A DNA stretch of 64,000 nucleotides from TMED14 sp964475135 (GCA_964475135.1 CAYYWL010000002.1:1-64000); one strand, 5' to 3'; shown: positions 27,179 to 35,809, numbered from the stretch's first letter. Translations and numbers: made by a program. Notes: generated by a model not told the origin, from the letters alone.

Positions 27179-27203
27179 ATCCCCGGCGCTGCGCGCCGGG
27201 GAT
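27179..27203 (+). terminator. Terminator of the maltose operon
   Basis: Stem ATCCCCGGCGC / GCGCCGGGGAT with a three-base loop, then TTCTTTTTT. Placed 38 bases after the stop of the last GH13 gene. Confidence 0.88.
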
Positions 27204-27229
27204 TTCTTTTTTGGGCCCTGCACAAAAAA

Positions 27230-27257
27230 GAGCGCCGTCCCTTGCGGGACGGCGCTC
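27230..27257 (-). terminator. Terminator of the convergent hexose transporter gene
   Basis: Stem GAGCGCCGTCCC / GGGACGGCGCTC with loop TTGC. On the minus strand it is followed by TTTTTTGTG, so it serves leftward transcription from 28.8 kb. Confidence 0.85.
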
Positions 27258-27322
27258 CAACCAATGCGTCAAGCCGCGCGGACGCAACTTCACACCAAAC
27301 CGGTACTAAATTAGTATGGAGA

Positions 27323-27335
27323 CCCCCCCCCCCCC
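27323..27335. repeat. Homopolymer tract of 13 C
   Basis: Thirteen C in a row, then AACTAGGGGGCCTTTTT, so the last five C can pair with GGGGG ahead of a short T run. It lies in the 275-bp spacer between the two terminators and the transporter 3' end. Confidence 0.8.
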
Positions 27336-27416
27336 AACTAGGGGGCCTTTTTAACCGATTTAACGGCCAAATTGCGCAAAAACACACTCTAACATGGCGA
27401 GATGCCTCGGAAGGCC

Positions 27417-28832
27417 TTAGTGGCCCCCTTCTGAGGCCAGCTGATCGAGGTCTACGCCGCGGGATTTGAGCACGCGAGATACGGTAACCGCATAAAAAGC
27501 GAGGTAGGCAAAGCACGCGACTCCGACCCAGAACGACTGGCGCAAGCCAAGTAAGGCATCGTCGGCCAGGTAGCCCTGAAGCAAGCTGACGATTCCGCCA
27601 CCCATAATCATCATGATGAGCGCGTTGGATGCCTGCGGAGTGCGTCCGCCAAGGCCCGTAATCGCCAGCGTGAAGATGCACGGCCAAAGGGTTGAGGCAA
27701 AGAGTCCGACACTCAAGAAGGCGTAAATGGCCAATGGGCCGTCGGCGTTCATGCCCAAGATGAGCGCCGCAGCTCCAGCCACCGAGTAGTACAGCAGCTG
27801 GCGGGCAGGGTTGCCCTTGGTGCTCCAGTCAAGTAGGGTCAGCAGCGCAATGGCCGCGAGGTAGGGCAAAAATGCCAACGCATTGTGCCCAGCCGCCGTA
27901 TTCACTGCGAGGAAGACACCAAACGCGGCTAAGGGCATCACCCAGCGCATGGCTTGGCGCGCGGTTCCGCTCAAGCCCATCGCGCCCGAGGCGGCCGTCC
28001 AGCGACCGATCATCAGCGACGCCCAGTAGAGCGAAACGTACGGGGCGATTTCGTGCAGCGCCACCCCCTGAAACTTCTCGAGGTAGGCCGGAAGGTTGCT
28101 TGCGGTCGAAACCTCCACGCCCACGTAGACAAAAATGGCAATCATGCCCATCCAGACTTGGGTCAAACCGAGGGTTCCGGCCGGAGCCTCAACCTGCACC
28201 GCATCAGCCTCCTCAGCGGCGGGTCCGCCAAAATCCGACTTCCAAAAAATGAATCCGAACAGCGTGAACAGCGCGCCCAGCGCCAGGTACGGAAGCTTCA
28301 CGGCCTCAATGTCCAAGGTCGTGCTTGCGCTGGCACCGATTCCGAAAATCGCAATGCTGACCACGAGCGGGCCCAGCGTCGTGCCAAGGTTGTTCACCCC
28401 GCCCGCCATGCTGAGGCGCTGCGAGCCCGTCTCGGGCGTGCCCAGTGCGATCGCCAGCGGATTCGCCACGGTTTGCTGCAGGCTAAATCCCAACCCCACT
28501 ACAAGCAGTCCCGCCAGCAGCAGTGGAAACGACGCCTGATTCGCCGCCGGAATGAACAATAGGGTTCCGAGGGCGCTGATCCAAAGGCCGATTCCGAGCG
28601 ACTTTCCGTAGCCCACCGTCGCCACCAAATCCTTGCCCCAAAGGCGCGTCAGCAGCAAGTATCCCAGCGCACCCACCGTGTAGGCCACATAAAAGATGAA
28701 CGAGATCATCTGGCTCTGCCACTGCTCCAAACTGAGCTTGCTCTGAAATACCGGAATCAAAATGTCGTTGCTTGCCGCGACAAAACCCCAGAAAAAGAAA
28801 ACCGAAACCAAAATGGCGAAGTGCTTGCGCAT
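27417..28832 (-). CDS. FHS-family MFS hexose transporter (glucose/galactose, FucP/GluP-like)
   Basis: 471 residues from the ATG at 28832 (MRKHFAILVSVFFFWGFVAASND), twelve membrane helices. FFFWGFVAASNDILIP in helix 1, GFSLQQTVANP in helix 4 and YVGVEVSTASNLP in helix 7 mark the fucose-hexose:H+ symporter group. It is convergent with the maltose operon, which fits uptake of glucose or related hexose. Exact sugar not readable. Upstream, TATATTAG on the minus strand is a weak promoter candidate. Confidence 0.88.
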   Translation of the reverse strand: MRKHFAILVSVFFFWGFVAASNDILIPVFQSKLSLEQWQSQMISFIFYVAYTVGALGYLLLTRLWGKDLVATVGYGKSLGIGLWISALGTLLFIPAANQASFPLLLAGLLVVGLGFSLQQTVANPLAIALGTPETGSQRLSMAGGVNNLGTTLGPLVVSIAIFGIGASASTTLDIEAVKLPYLALGALFTLFGFIFWKSDFGGPAAEEADAVQVEAPAGTLGLTQVWMGMIAIFVYVGVEVSTASNLPAYLEKFQGVALHEIAPYVSLYWASLMIGRWTAASGAMGLSGTARQAMRWVMPLAAFGVFLAVNTAAGHNALAFLPYLAAIALLTLLDWSTKGNPARQLLYYSVAGAAALILGMNADGPLAIYAFLSVGLFASTLWPCIFTLAITGLGGRTPQASNALIMMIMGGGIVSLLQGYLADDALLGLRQSFWVGVACFAYLAFYAVTVSRVLKSRGVDLDQLASEGGH

Positions 28833-28865
28833 GGTGAGTGTGTTATGGTACTGGCTACTAATATA

Positions 28866-29061
28866 GCACATTGGCTCGTTGGCAAGGTTCGCTCGTTGGC
28901 TTTTTGGTTTCTAGTAACTCGTTCCTTGTTGCCGCGGAACGGCGGGCCGGAAGCAAGAAACCACTCGAACTACCTATTCGGTTATAACCGGATTTTACTT
29001 TTTTTCTCGCGTGCCAGCAGCACGTAGCGAGAAACGGCCCGAAGGGCCAAAAACGCGAAGC
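28866..29061. repeat. Intergenic composite repeat R5
   Basis: Contents in order: TTGGCTCGTTGGCAAGGTT module; GGTTTCTAGTAACTCGTT module; the CCGGATTTTACTTTTTTT core with a CTCGC..GCGAG stem; a GGCCC-GAA-GGGCC mini-hairpin (29036-29048); GCGAAGC (29055-29061). It includes the left copy of the 59-bp direct repeat that brackets the next gene. Confidence 0.75.
28988..29046 (+). repeat. 59-bp direct repeat, left copy
   Basis: Identical over 59 bases to 30592-30650; similarity extends upstream to about 70 bases with two mismatches. Internal features: T7 tract and an interrupted stem CTCGCGTGC / GCACGTAGCGAG. Confidence 0.93.
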
Positions 29062-29114
29062 CCACCCATTCGACCAATTAAACAATAATCAACTTTGTGC
29101 GTCCTAAAGGGCGT

Positions 29115-30416
29115 ATGAGGTACTTATTAGCAATTGCTGCATCGACGAGCATATGGCTCGGGGCATCGGCCCAAAGTCTGTATTTCCCCCCTAATTCAGG
29201 TACGACATGGGACACCTTGAATCCCCAATCACTCCAATGGTGTTCTAGCGCGATATCAGATTTGTACGCATTTCTCGATTCAAATGATACCAAAGCGTTT
29301 ATCGTACTCAAAAACGGGAAAGTTGTTCTTGAGCAGTATTTTGACAGCCATACGCCGAACAGCGTTTGGCCATGGAACTCCGCTGGAAAGACCATAACCT
29401 CATTTTTGGTGGGCATTGCTCAAGAGGAAGGACACTTGTCGATAAACGACTCCACGTCGGCGTACTTAGGGCATGGTTGGACCCAATGCGCCCCGAGTCA
29501 AGAACGTGAGATCCGTATTGTGCACCAGCTCTCGATGACCAGCGGTCTCGACGATGCTGTCGCGGATCCCTTCTGTACTCTAGATACCTGTCTTTCCTTT
29601 AAAGCTAATGCGGGAACAAGGTGGGCCTATCACAACGCACCATACACACTTCTTGACGAAGTCATCTATGGCGCTACCGGGACAACCCTCAATAGTTATG
29701 CGCAACAAAAGCTAAAGGCACCAACCGGCATGACGGGTGGATTTGTTTCTATAGGATACAATAGGGTCTATGTCAGTACCGCTCGAAGTATGGCTAGGTT
29801 TGGCCTCCTCATCCTATCGAACGGAATCTGGAACGGCGACACCTTGCTTCGCGACAGTGTCTTTAAGGCCGCGATGCGCAGCCCTTCACAGTCCATCAAT
29901 CCATCGTATGGATACCTTTGGTGGCTTAATGGCAAGTCCTCGTACCGCTTGCCGAGCACTCAGTTCAATTTTCAAGGATGGCTGAACCCTAGTGCGCCCG
30001 CTGACATGATCGCTGCTTGGGGCAAAGACGGGCAAATGATAAATGTGGTGCCCAGTCAAAACCTTGTAGTGGTCCGCATGGGTAATTCTCCCGACGGAAA
30101 TGCGCTTCCGAACCAGTTTAATAACCAACTCTGGGACTATTTGAACCTTCTTAACTGCGGATCAATAGGAACTGTCGAACTTGGTACGTCGCTGCCATAT
30201 GTATGGCCAAATCCAGTAAGCGAGGAATTTCGCCTTAACTCGTTCAGCAACATTGAGCACGTTGAAGTTCTAAATCTTGCAGGACAAAATATGATTAATT
30301 GGGATTCGCCAACCGCTGACGCTCGCTACCCGGTTACCAGTCTTAGTCCCGGGAATTATGTGGTTCGAATAAGGCTGTTAAACGGCGAAATCCACCATTG
30401 TAAATTCATTAAATAA
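29115..30416 (+). CDS. Secreted serine hydrolase (beta-lactamase/class C type) with T9SS sorting domain
   Basis: 433 residues from the ATG at 29115. Signal peptide MRYLLAIAASTSIWLGASAQ. The hydrolase domain has NSAGKTIT (SxxK, Ser89 and Lys92), AYHN (YxN) and AWGKDGQ near the end. After about residue 355 comes a type A sorting domain (VWPNPVSEEFRL ... SPGNYVVRIRLLNG), so it is probably exported by the type IX system and anchored at the surface. Codon use and base composition are visibly more AT-rich than all neighbours, and 59-bp direct repeats bracket it, suggesting acquisition. A beta-lactam activity should not be assumed. Confidence 0.88.
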   Translation: MRYLLAIAASTSIWLGASAQSLYFPPNSGTTWDTLNPQSLQWCSSAISDLYAFLDSNDTKAFIVLKNGKVVLEQYFDSHTPNSVWPWNSAGKTITSFLVGIAQEEGHLSINDSTSAYLGHGWTQCAPSQEREIRIVHQLSMTSGLDDAVADPFCTLDTCLSFKANAGTRWAYHNAPYTLLDEVIYGATGTTLNSYAQQKLKAPTGMTGGFVSIGYNRVYVSTARSMARFGLLILSNGIWNGDTLLRDSVFKAAMRSPSQSINPSYGYLWWLNGKSSYRLPSTQFNFQGWLNPSAPADMIAAWGKDGQMINVVPSQNLVVVRMGNSPDGNALPNQFNNQLWDYLNLLNCGSIGTVELGTSLPYVWPNPVSEEFRLNSFSNIEHVEVLNLAGQNMINWDSPTADARYPVTSLSPGNYVVRIRLLNGEIHHCKFIK

Positions 30417-30580
30417 GCACGTAGGGCACGTTATTCATGCTTTGTTTCTCGATGCCATGGAGCGGCCATCAAGAAATTCGAAACTAAAACGGCCCGGAGG
30501 ACCACAGGCACGACGCAAAGGCAAGTGCAAATAAACCAATTTGAGCGCCAAAGGCGGAACAATCTCATGCCCCCTAATTG
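30417..30580. other. Unassigned spacer after the serine hydrolase
   Basis: First half of a 327-bp gene-free stretch. It shares the lower GC of the hydrolase gene. I see no open frame, RNA gene or clear terminator; it ends at the composite repeat. Confidence 0.5.
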
Positions 30581-30746
30581 TTCGATTATACCCGGATTTT
30601 ACTTTTTTTCTCGCGTGCCAGCAGCACGTAGCGAGAAACGGCCCGAAGGGGACTTAGCTGCGAAGCAGCCCTAGCCCCGAAGGGCCCCTAGCGCGAAGCG
30701 CAAAAAGCTAACGAGCCAACCTTGCCAATCTCAGCGAACCCCGCTA
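30581..30746. repeat. Intergenic composite repeat R6
   Basis: Right copy of the 59-bp repeat, then a row of mini-hairpins: GCTGC-GAA-GCAGC (30657-30669), GCCC-CGAA-GGGC (30674-30685), GCGC-GAA-GCGC (30691-30701), separated by CCTAG. Then the module GCTAACGAGCCAACCTTGCC and a final part that includes the TAG stop of the minus-strand EnvC-like gene. Confidence 0.78.
30592..30650 (+). repeat. 59-bp direct repeat, right copy
   Basis: Identical to 28988-29046, same orientation; about 1.6 kb apart, with the serine hydrolase gene between. Confidence 0.93.
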
Positions 30747-31979
30747 ATTCAGCCAAGGCCTCGGATCCTGGTTCTGCGTGTTCATCCACAGCTCAAAGTG
30801 GAGTGTGGCGGCGCCTGTTTCGGGATCTTCCATCACGCGGCCGAGGGCCTCTTTAGTGTCGACCTTGGAGCCTTTAGCGACAAACACCTCGGCCAGGTTG
30901 GAGTACACGGTGAAGTAGTTACCGTGGCGAATCAACACGACTTTACCGGCACCGGGAACGCTGACAACTGACGCGACCTCGCCTTGAAACACCGCGCGGG
31001 CGGTGGACTTGGCGGGGGTTCCGATGTCGACGCCTGGGTTTTTGATGGTGACGCCCGCGGCCCCTGGAACTTCATTGTCGCCAAAGGACTGAGTGATCAC
31101 GCCGCGCTCCACGGGCCACGGAAGCTTACCGCGGTTGGCCGCAAAATCTTTGGCGAGGGCCGCTGCCTCAGGCGTCAGAGAGTATCCGCCACCCACATCC
31201 TTGGCGCCGGTTTTGCCTGCGGACGCCTCGCGCTGCTTGCGAAGCTCCTCTTTAATGATGGCCGCAATTTGCTTCTCGAGCTTGGCGAGTTCTTGCTTCT
31301 TTTTCTTGATTCCGGTCGCAATCTGACCCTCTTTCTTTTTGAGGGCATTTAGCGCCTTGGCCTGCTGGGCGCGTTCTTCGGCAAGCAACTGCTTTTGGCG
31401 CAGCTCTTGTCCAAGCAACTCTTTTTGACGATTGCGCTCGACTTCGACGGCAGCCACGCGCTGGGCCTGCGCCTCTTGGTAGGCGCGAATTTCTTCAACC
31501 TTCTCTTTGCGGAACTCCGTATACTGGCGCAGGTAGTTCATGCGCTTGATGGCCATGGATAGGTTTTCGGCCCCGAGGATGAAGCGCAGCGCCTGCTCGG
31601 TCGAGCCGCGCTGCTGTGCTTGGCGAAGCATTTCGGCATATTCCTGCATCATCTGGTCGATTTCGCGGTCCTTTTCGGCAATGTCGCCTTGCAGTCGGGC
31701 AATTTCGGACTCACTTTGGCGCACCTGAGCCTGCACGTTGCGAATCAGGGCCTCGCGGGCCTTGAGCTTTTTCTCGAGGGCGCGAAGCTCACCGAGGGTG
31801 AGGTCACGGTCCTTGCGGGTTTTAGACAGCAGTTCGTTGGCTGCGCTAATTTCTTTTTGGAGTCGGGATTTTTCGGCCTCAAGCTGGGACTTGGTGTCGC
31901 CCGTTTGGGCGGCCATCCCCCACGGAAGCACCAGCGCACACGCCAGTACCCACACCCAACTAGAACGACGCTCGACCAT
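30744..31979 (-). CDS. EnvC-like murein hydrolase activator (degenerate M23/LytM)
   Basis: 411 residues from the ATG at 31979. Signal peptide to about residue 24, then a long charged coiled coil (about 28-250) and a C-terminal LytM domain. Zinc ligands of active M23 peptidases are changed: NPGVDIGTP has Asn where His is expected (about residue 320), and YSNLAE has Asn for the HxH-region His, although LHFELW keeps its His. This matches EnvC-type activators of amidases rather than an enzyme. It overlaps the 3' end of the DUF4292 gene by 20 bases. Its stop codon TAG is the first codon of repeat R6 read leftward. Confidence 0.88.
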   Translation of the reverse strand: MVERRSSWVWVLACALVLPWGMAAQTGDTKSQLEAEKSRLQKEISAANELLSKTRKDRDLTLGELRALEKKLKAREALIRNVQAQVRQSESEIARLQGDIAEKDREIDQMMQEYAEMLRQAQQRGSTEQALRFILGAENLSMAIKRMNYLRQYTEFRKEKVEEIRAYQEAQAQRVAAVEVERNRQKELLGQELRQKQLLAEERAQQAKALNALKKKEGQIATGIKKKKQELAKLEKQIAAIIKEELRKQREASAGKTGAKDVGGGYSLTPEAAALAKDFAANRGKLPWPVERGVITQSFGDNEVPGAAGVTIKNPGVDIGTPAKSTARAVFQGEVASVVSVPGAGKVVLIRHGNYFTVYSNLAEVFVAKGSKVDTKEALGRVMEDPETGAATLHFELWMNTQNQDPRPWLN

Positions 31980-32724
31980 AGCCCGAAGGTAGTTCAAACG
32001 GAAACGTTACGTCGGCACTTTGCGTGCGTTCCGACACCCGGAATTCGGCGCGTGCCGCCTGACTCGGGACCACTGCAACCCATCCGCCATCACCCGTGTA
32101 GGTGACGGTGACGGACTCGCCCTTGCTCGTGAGGCGTTGCCATAAAACGGGGCCAGGGTTCGCGGCAGACGTGGCGACTTCGACGCGCACCGAATAGGTT
32201 CCGCGCTGCTCAACCACCGACATCACGACGGCGCTGTCCTCAACTGACCACTGAGCGCCCGACATGGTCGTCGGAACCGCCAAGGGCAACCCCAACGCCA
32301 ACCGGCGCGCGTCTTCGGTCCGAAGGTCGATGCCCATGGAACGCAGTCGGTCCAGTGGCTCGTTGATGTACTGACGGTAAAGCTTGACGTACCCCTGCAC
32401 GGAATCCTGGTAGACCCGGGCACGGCCAATTTTGAGGCCGATGATGGGGTCGGCGACATCCATCCAAATGAGGGCTTCTGGGGCGCTCTGAACCCGCAGG
32501 TCCAGCTTGGCCGAAAAGGATTTTCCGCCGAAGTCGACTTTGATGGTTCCGACCGAGCGGGTGCTGGGCGTAAGGGCCTTTGCCCGACGTTCGAGGGCAG
32601 ATCGGTGGGTTTCGTACATGGGGCGTTCGGCGAATTTGGGTGCGGTTTCGGTCGGAACCTGCGGTACCCGACTGCGGCATCCCGCAATACTTACTACGGC
32701 CAAAAGCCAAAAAACGTACTTCAC
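31960..32724 (-). CDS. DUF4292 lipoprotein
   Basis: 254 residues. Lipoprotein signal MKYVFWLLAVVSIAGC with Cys16. The body is predicted beta-rich, LolA/LolB-like in outline: GTIKVDFGGKSFSAKLDLR, DVADPIIGLKIGRARVYQDS. Function not established. The order TPR protein, DUF4292, EnvC-like is conserved in Bacteroidota and hints at envelope maintenance. ATG overlaps the TPR gene stop by four bases. Confidence 0.88.
   Translation of the reverse strand: MKYVFWLLAVVSIAGCRSRVPQVPTETAPKFAERPMYETHRSALERRAKALTPSTRSVGTIKVDFGGKSFSAKLDLRVQSAPEALIWMDVADPIIGLKIGRARVYQDSVQGYVKLYRQYINEPLDRLRSMGIDLRTEDARRLALGLPLAVPTTMSGAQWSVEDSAVVMSVVEQRGTYSVRVEVATSAANPGPVLWQRLTSKGESVTVTYTGDGGWVAVVPSQAARAEFRVSERTQSADVTFPFELPSGYGRASF
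31984..31991 (-). promoter_or_regulatory. -7 box for the EnvC-like gene
   Basis: TACCTTCG on the minus strand, inside the DUF4292 3' coding end, four bases before the ATG at 31979. It supports that ATG over an in-frame one at 31997. Confidence 0.5.
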
Positions 32725-34328
32725 AGGGTCGGAAGTTGGTTGAGTTTGCGAACTAAGTCTGAAGAGGCGTTGCCCAAAAACTGTGCGTGCTCGTACAGGC
32801 GTCGGGCCTCAGTGTGTGCGCCAAGCGCTGCGTGGATGTCTCCCGCGCGCTCGACGATGGTGGCTGACTCGAGTCCGCCCGAGTCCAGGGCGCGCTGAAT
32901 TGCCTCTTTGGCCTTCGGAAGCTTGCGCTGGGCCTCATAGACGGCCGCGAGCGTGTCCCAAAAACTCGCTTCGCGGTCGGCGAGCGTGACGGCCTGCAGC
33001 GCTAGGGATTCAGCCCGACGAAGGTCGGTCTTGCGCAGCGCCAAAAAGTAGGCATAGTTGTTCAGTGTGGTCGGGTTCTGCGGGTTCAAGGTGAGCGCGC
33101 GATCAAAGTGGGCCCGAAACTCATTTGTTTTGCCCAATCGGTACGCGACTTCGCCAAGGTAGAGCTCGTACTGCTCCATGACTTCAGGGTCTCCTGCGGC
33201 TCGGGTCAAGCCCTCGCCCAGCGCGGCGTAGGCTCCGTCGTAGTCGCCGTTCCGAATGAGGGCCACACCGACAAACAGGCGCCCAAAAGGGTGCTGGGGC
33301 TGGGCCGCCTCGGCCGCTTGGGCGTCGCGCAAGAGGTCTTCGGTGCGGTTGGCGTCGAGGTCCAGCTGCAGGAGCTGCTGGTAGACGGGCCACTCGGTTC
33401 CGCCCGGAAGGGTAAGGCAAGTGCGCCACGATGCCTCAGCCGTAGCTAAATCGCCCAACCAGCGGGCAATGTCGCCGCGCAGCGCCCAAAAGGCCGGATT
33501 GGATGAATCCTGGGCCAAAAGCCCCTCGGTCCAGCGCACTGCAAGGCTGGCTACAGCGGCGTTCGTAGGATCCTCTTCGAGAAAGCTGGTCGCGTAGGCC
33601 ACTTTGGCGCGCTCGGCGATTCCGGGGTCGGACCAAATGCCCTGAGCGGTCGCAAGCGCCTCGTCCCAGCGTCCGGCCCCCGCAGCCCAGCGCAAAAACT
33701 GCCAGCGGGCATCGACCACGTCGGGAAAACTGCGCAGCACGTGGCGGTAGGCCATGTAGGCCTCTTCTTCACCGCCAAGCTCGGCCAGCGTTTGAGCATA
33801 AAGTAGCGCGGCCTGAACGTCTGTGGGGTTGGCGGCCACCCACTGTGCCACCGTGTGCAGGGCTGAGTCCCCCTCGTACAACCGCATGTAGACGTTGCGG
33901 CGTGACGACACGGCATTCATGCTCGGGCCCTCGGCATGCACGGCAAAGTCAATAAATTCAAGGGCTGCCACGTAGTCTTCGCGGCCAAACGACCACTCGG
34001 CAGCGGTCCAGTATCCGCGCGCGTCAGGGTGACCCAGGCCATGAAGGCGGTGCTGGCACTGCGCAAACGACTCGTAATCCTGCTGGTAGTAGGTAACTAG
34101 CGCGAGCAGCTCCCACGTCGGAATGTTGGTCGGATGGTGCTGCGCACTGAACACCAGCTCGCGGCGGGCCCGGTCGAGTAGCTTCGCACGCTTGGCGGGC
34201 GGGACCTGCTGGGACTCGACCATGAGCGCTTCCGCCTTGGCCTCAGGCAGGTAGGTTGGGGCCTGCGCCCACGCACTCCCTGCGGCCCACACGGCCGCGA
34301 ACGTCAAAAGGAGTGCGCGCAACCTCAT
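32721..34328 (-). CDS. Tetratricopeptide repeat protein, exported
   Basis: 535 residues. Signal peptide MRLRALLLTFAAVWAAGSAWAQ. Repeating helical pairs of TPR type run through the protein, most readable at about residues 310-500 (FGRLFVGVALIRNGDYDGAYAALGEGL, TLNNYAYFLALRK, AVYEAQRKLPKAKEAIQRAL). No enzymatic domain is seen. It is probably a periplasmic scaffold. Overlaps both neighbours by four bases. Confidence 0.87.
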   Translation of the reverse strand: MRLRALLLTFAAVWAAGSAWAQAPTYLPEAKAEALMVESQQVPPAKRAKLLDRARRELVFSAQHHPTNIPTWELLALVTYYQQDYESFAQCQHRLHGLGHPDARGYWTAAEWSFGREDYVAALEFIDFAVHAEGPSMNAVSSRRNVYMRLYEGDSALHTVAQWVAANPTDVQAALLYAQTLAELGGEEEAYMAYRHVLRSFPDVVDARWQFLRWAAGAGRWDEALATAQGIWSDPGIAERAKVAYATSFLEEDPTNAAVASLAVRWTEGLLAQDSSNPAFWALRGDIARWLGDLATAEASWRTCLTLPGGTEWPVYQQLLQLDLDANRTEDLLRDAQAAEAAQPQHPFGRLFVGVALIRNGDYDGAYAALGEGLTRAAGDPEVMEQYELYLGEVAYRLGKTNEFRAHFDRALTLNPQNPTTLNNYAYFLALRKTDLRRAESLALQAVTLADREASFWDTLAAVYEAQRKLPKAKEAIQRALDSGGLESATIVERAGDIHAALGAHTEARRLYEHAQFLGNASSDLVRKLNQLPTL

Positions 34329-35335
34329 TCGCCTTCGAGTCGGGAATAGTCGCCCAAGCTGAGCGACACAAACTGTCCGTCCAGTGAAGCGTGGCGGCCA
34401 ATCATCGAGTTGCGCAGAGTGATGCGCGTGAGGTGGCTGTCTTCGCCAACGATGCAGTCAGTCAGGGTAGAATCGGTCACGGTGCTGCGGGGCCCAATGC
34501 TGACGTGGGGTCCAACCGTGCTATTTACAATTTTTGCGCCAGGGCCGATGAAGCAGGGCGGAACCACCGTGGCGTTCACCAGCTCTGCATCGGGCGAAAC
34601 CAGCTGTTCTTCGTGCTGCACAAACTCCAAAATGCGCCCGTTGGTTTCGACGGTCACGTCTTTGTTGCCGCAGTCCATCCAGGCGTCGACGGTTCCGGGC
34701 ACAAAGCGCAGGCCGTCGTTTTTCATGTTCTCGAGGGCGTGCGTGAGCTGGTACTCACCGCCGCCTTTGATGTCATTGTCGATGAGGTGCTGAAGTTCGC
34801 GGCGCAGGCGTGCTCCGTCCTTAAAGTAGTAAATCCCGATGATGGCGAGGTCGCTGACGAACTCTTGGGGCTTCTCGACAAATTCGACGATGCGGCCGTC
34901 TTCGCCCAACTGTACGACGCCAAAGGCGCGCGGATCCTCGACGCGGTTGACCCAAATCACCCCGTCGGCGCTGGCGTCGAGCTTGAAGTCGGCGCGAAAG
35001 AGCGTGTCGGCAAAGGCCACGACGACCGGGCCCTCGAGGTGCTCGGCGGCACACAGCACAGCGTGGGCAGTGCCCAGGGGTTTGTCTTGGTAGTGAATGC
35101 TTCCGGTGGCGCCTTGGCCTGCGGCGACGTCAAGCAGCATCCGCTCAACTTCGTCGCCAAACTCACCGACGACGTAGGCAATTTGCTTGAGGTCGTCTCC
35201 GACGATTCCCGAAATGTCTTCGACGAGGCGCTGCACAATGGGCTTGCCGGCCACGGGAAGCAGCGGCTTGGCCGTCGTGAGGGTGTGCGGACGCAGGCGC
35301 GATCCGCGGCCTGCCATGGGAATAATGATGTTCAT
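34325..35335 (-). CDS. Sugar-phosphate nucleotidyltransferase
   Basis: 336 residues. N-terminal nucleotidyltransferase domain: IIPMAGRGSRLRPHTLTTAKPLLPV (GxGxRxxPxTxxxPK-like signature), DTLF for the metal Asp, GGGEYQLTHAL, and AWMDCGNK. The C-terminal third is a left-handed beta helix of hexapeptide type (TVVPPCFIGPGAKIVNSTVG). Similar to glucose-1-phosphate thymidylyl/uridylyltransferase-like proteins of surface polysaccharide synthesis. The nucleotide and sugar cannot be read from sequence. A promoter candidate lies at 35365-35372. Confidence 0.87.
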   Translation of the reverse strand: MNIIIPMAGRGSRLRPHTLTTAKPLLPVAGKPIVQRLVEDISGIVGDDLKQIAYVVGEFGDEVERMLLDVAAGQGATGSIHYQDKPLGTAHAVLCAAEHLEGPVVVAFADTLFRADFKLDASADGVIWVNRVEDPRAFGVVQLGEDGRIVEFVEKPQEFVSDLAIIGIYYFKDGARLRRELQHLIDNDIKGGGEYQLTHALENMKNDGLRFVPGTVDAWMDCGNKDVTVETNGRILEFVQHEEQLVSPDAELVNATVVPPCFIGPGAKIVNSTVGPHVSIGPRSTVTDSTLTDCIVGEDSHLTRITLRNSMIGRHASLDGQFVSLSLGDYSRLEGE

Positions 35336-35345
35336 CGTTCGGGTT

Positions 35346-35372
35346 GCGGAATGGTTTGGTTCCGCAAAAATA
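35346..35372 (-). promoter_or_regulatory. Promoter box and leader hairpin for the nucleotidyltransferase gene
   Basis: On the minus strand TATTTTTG (35365-35372) is an exact TAnnTTTG match. It is followed by a perfect inverted repeat GCGGAA..TTCCGC (35346-35365) around eight bases, then the ATG at 35335. This allows transcription starting inside the larger operon. Confidence 0.5.
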
Positions 35373-35377
35373 GGGAC

Positions 35378-35809
35378 TTAGCCGCGCCCGCTGTGGCCGA
35401 ATCCGCCCTCGCCGCGCTCGGTGGCGTCCAATTCATCCACAATTTGCCACTCGGCGCGTTCGTAGCGCGCAAAAACGAGCTGGGCGATGCGCTCGCCAGG
35501 CGTGATTTCAAATGCTTCGGAACCGTGGTTTACCAAAATCACCCCGACCGGACCGCGGTAGTCGGCGTCGATGGTTCCGGGGCTGTTCAGCACGGTAACG
35601 CCGTGCTTGAGCGCCAGTCCAGACCGAGGACGCACCTGCGCTTCCCACCCGTCGGGCAGGGCCATGCGCAGCCCCGTGGGAACCAGCCGGCGTTCACCGG
35701 GCTGGAGCAGCACCGATTCACTGAGGTGGGCCCTGAGGTCAAGCCCTGCCGAATGGGGCGTGGCGTATTCAGGCAGCGGGTACGGGGATTCGTTAATGAC
35801 GCGGATCAT
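35378..35809 (-). CDS. dut: dUTP diphosphatase
   Basis: 143 residues, trimeric dUTPase. All five motifs are seen: HSAGLDLRA, PRSGLALKHG, TIDADYRGPVGVIL, GERIAQLVF and the C-terminal GEGGFGHSGRG. Ten bases downstream of the flippase gene. The combination flippase, dut, nucleotidyltransferase is a familiar Bacteroidota gene order. Confidence 0.96.
   Translation of the reverse strand: MIRVINESPYPLPEYATPHSAGLDLRAHLSESVLLQPGERRLVPTGLRMALPDGWEAQVRPRSGLALKHGVTVLNSPGTIDADYRGPVGVILVNHGSEAFEITPGERIAQLVFARYERAEWQIVDELDATERGEGGFGHSGRG

Noticed and set aside
29115..30416. Calling the serine hydrolases at 29.1 and 59.2 kb antibiotic-resistance beta-lactamases
   Set aside because: The SxxK fold is shared with many esterases and peptidases; one is a surface-exported protein with a sorting domain, and nothing points to beta-lactams.
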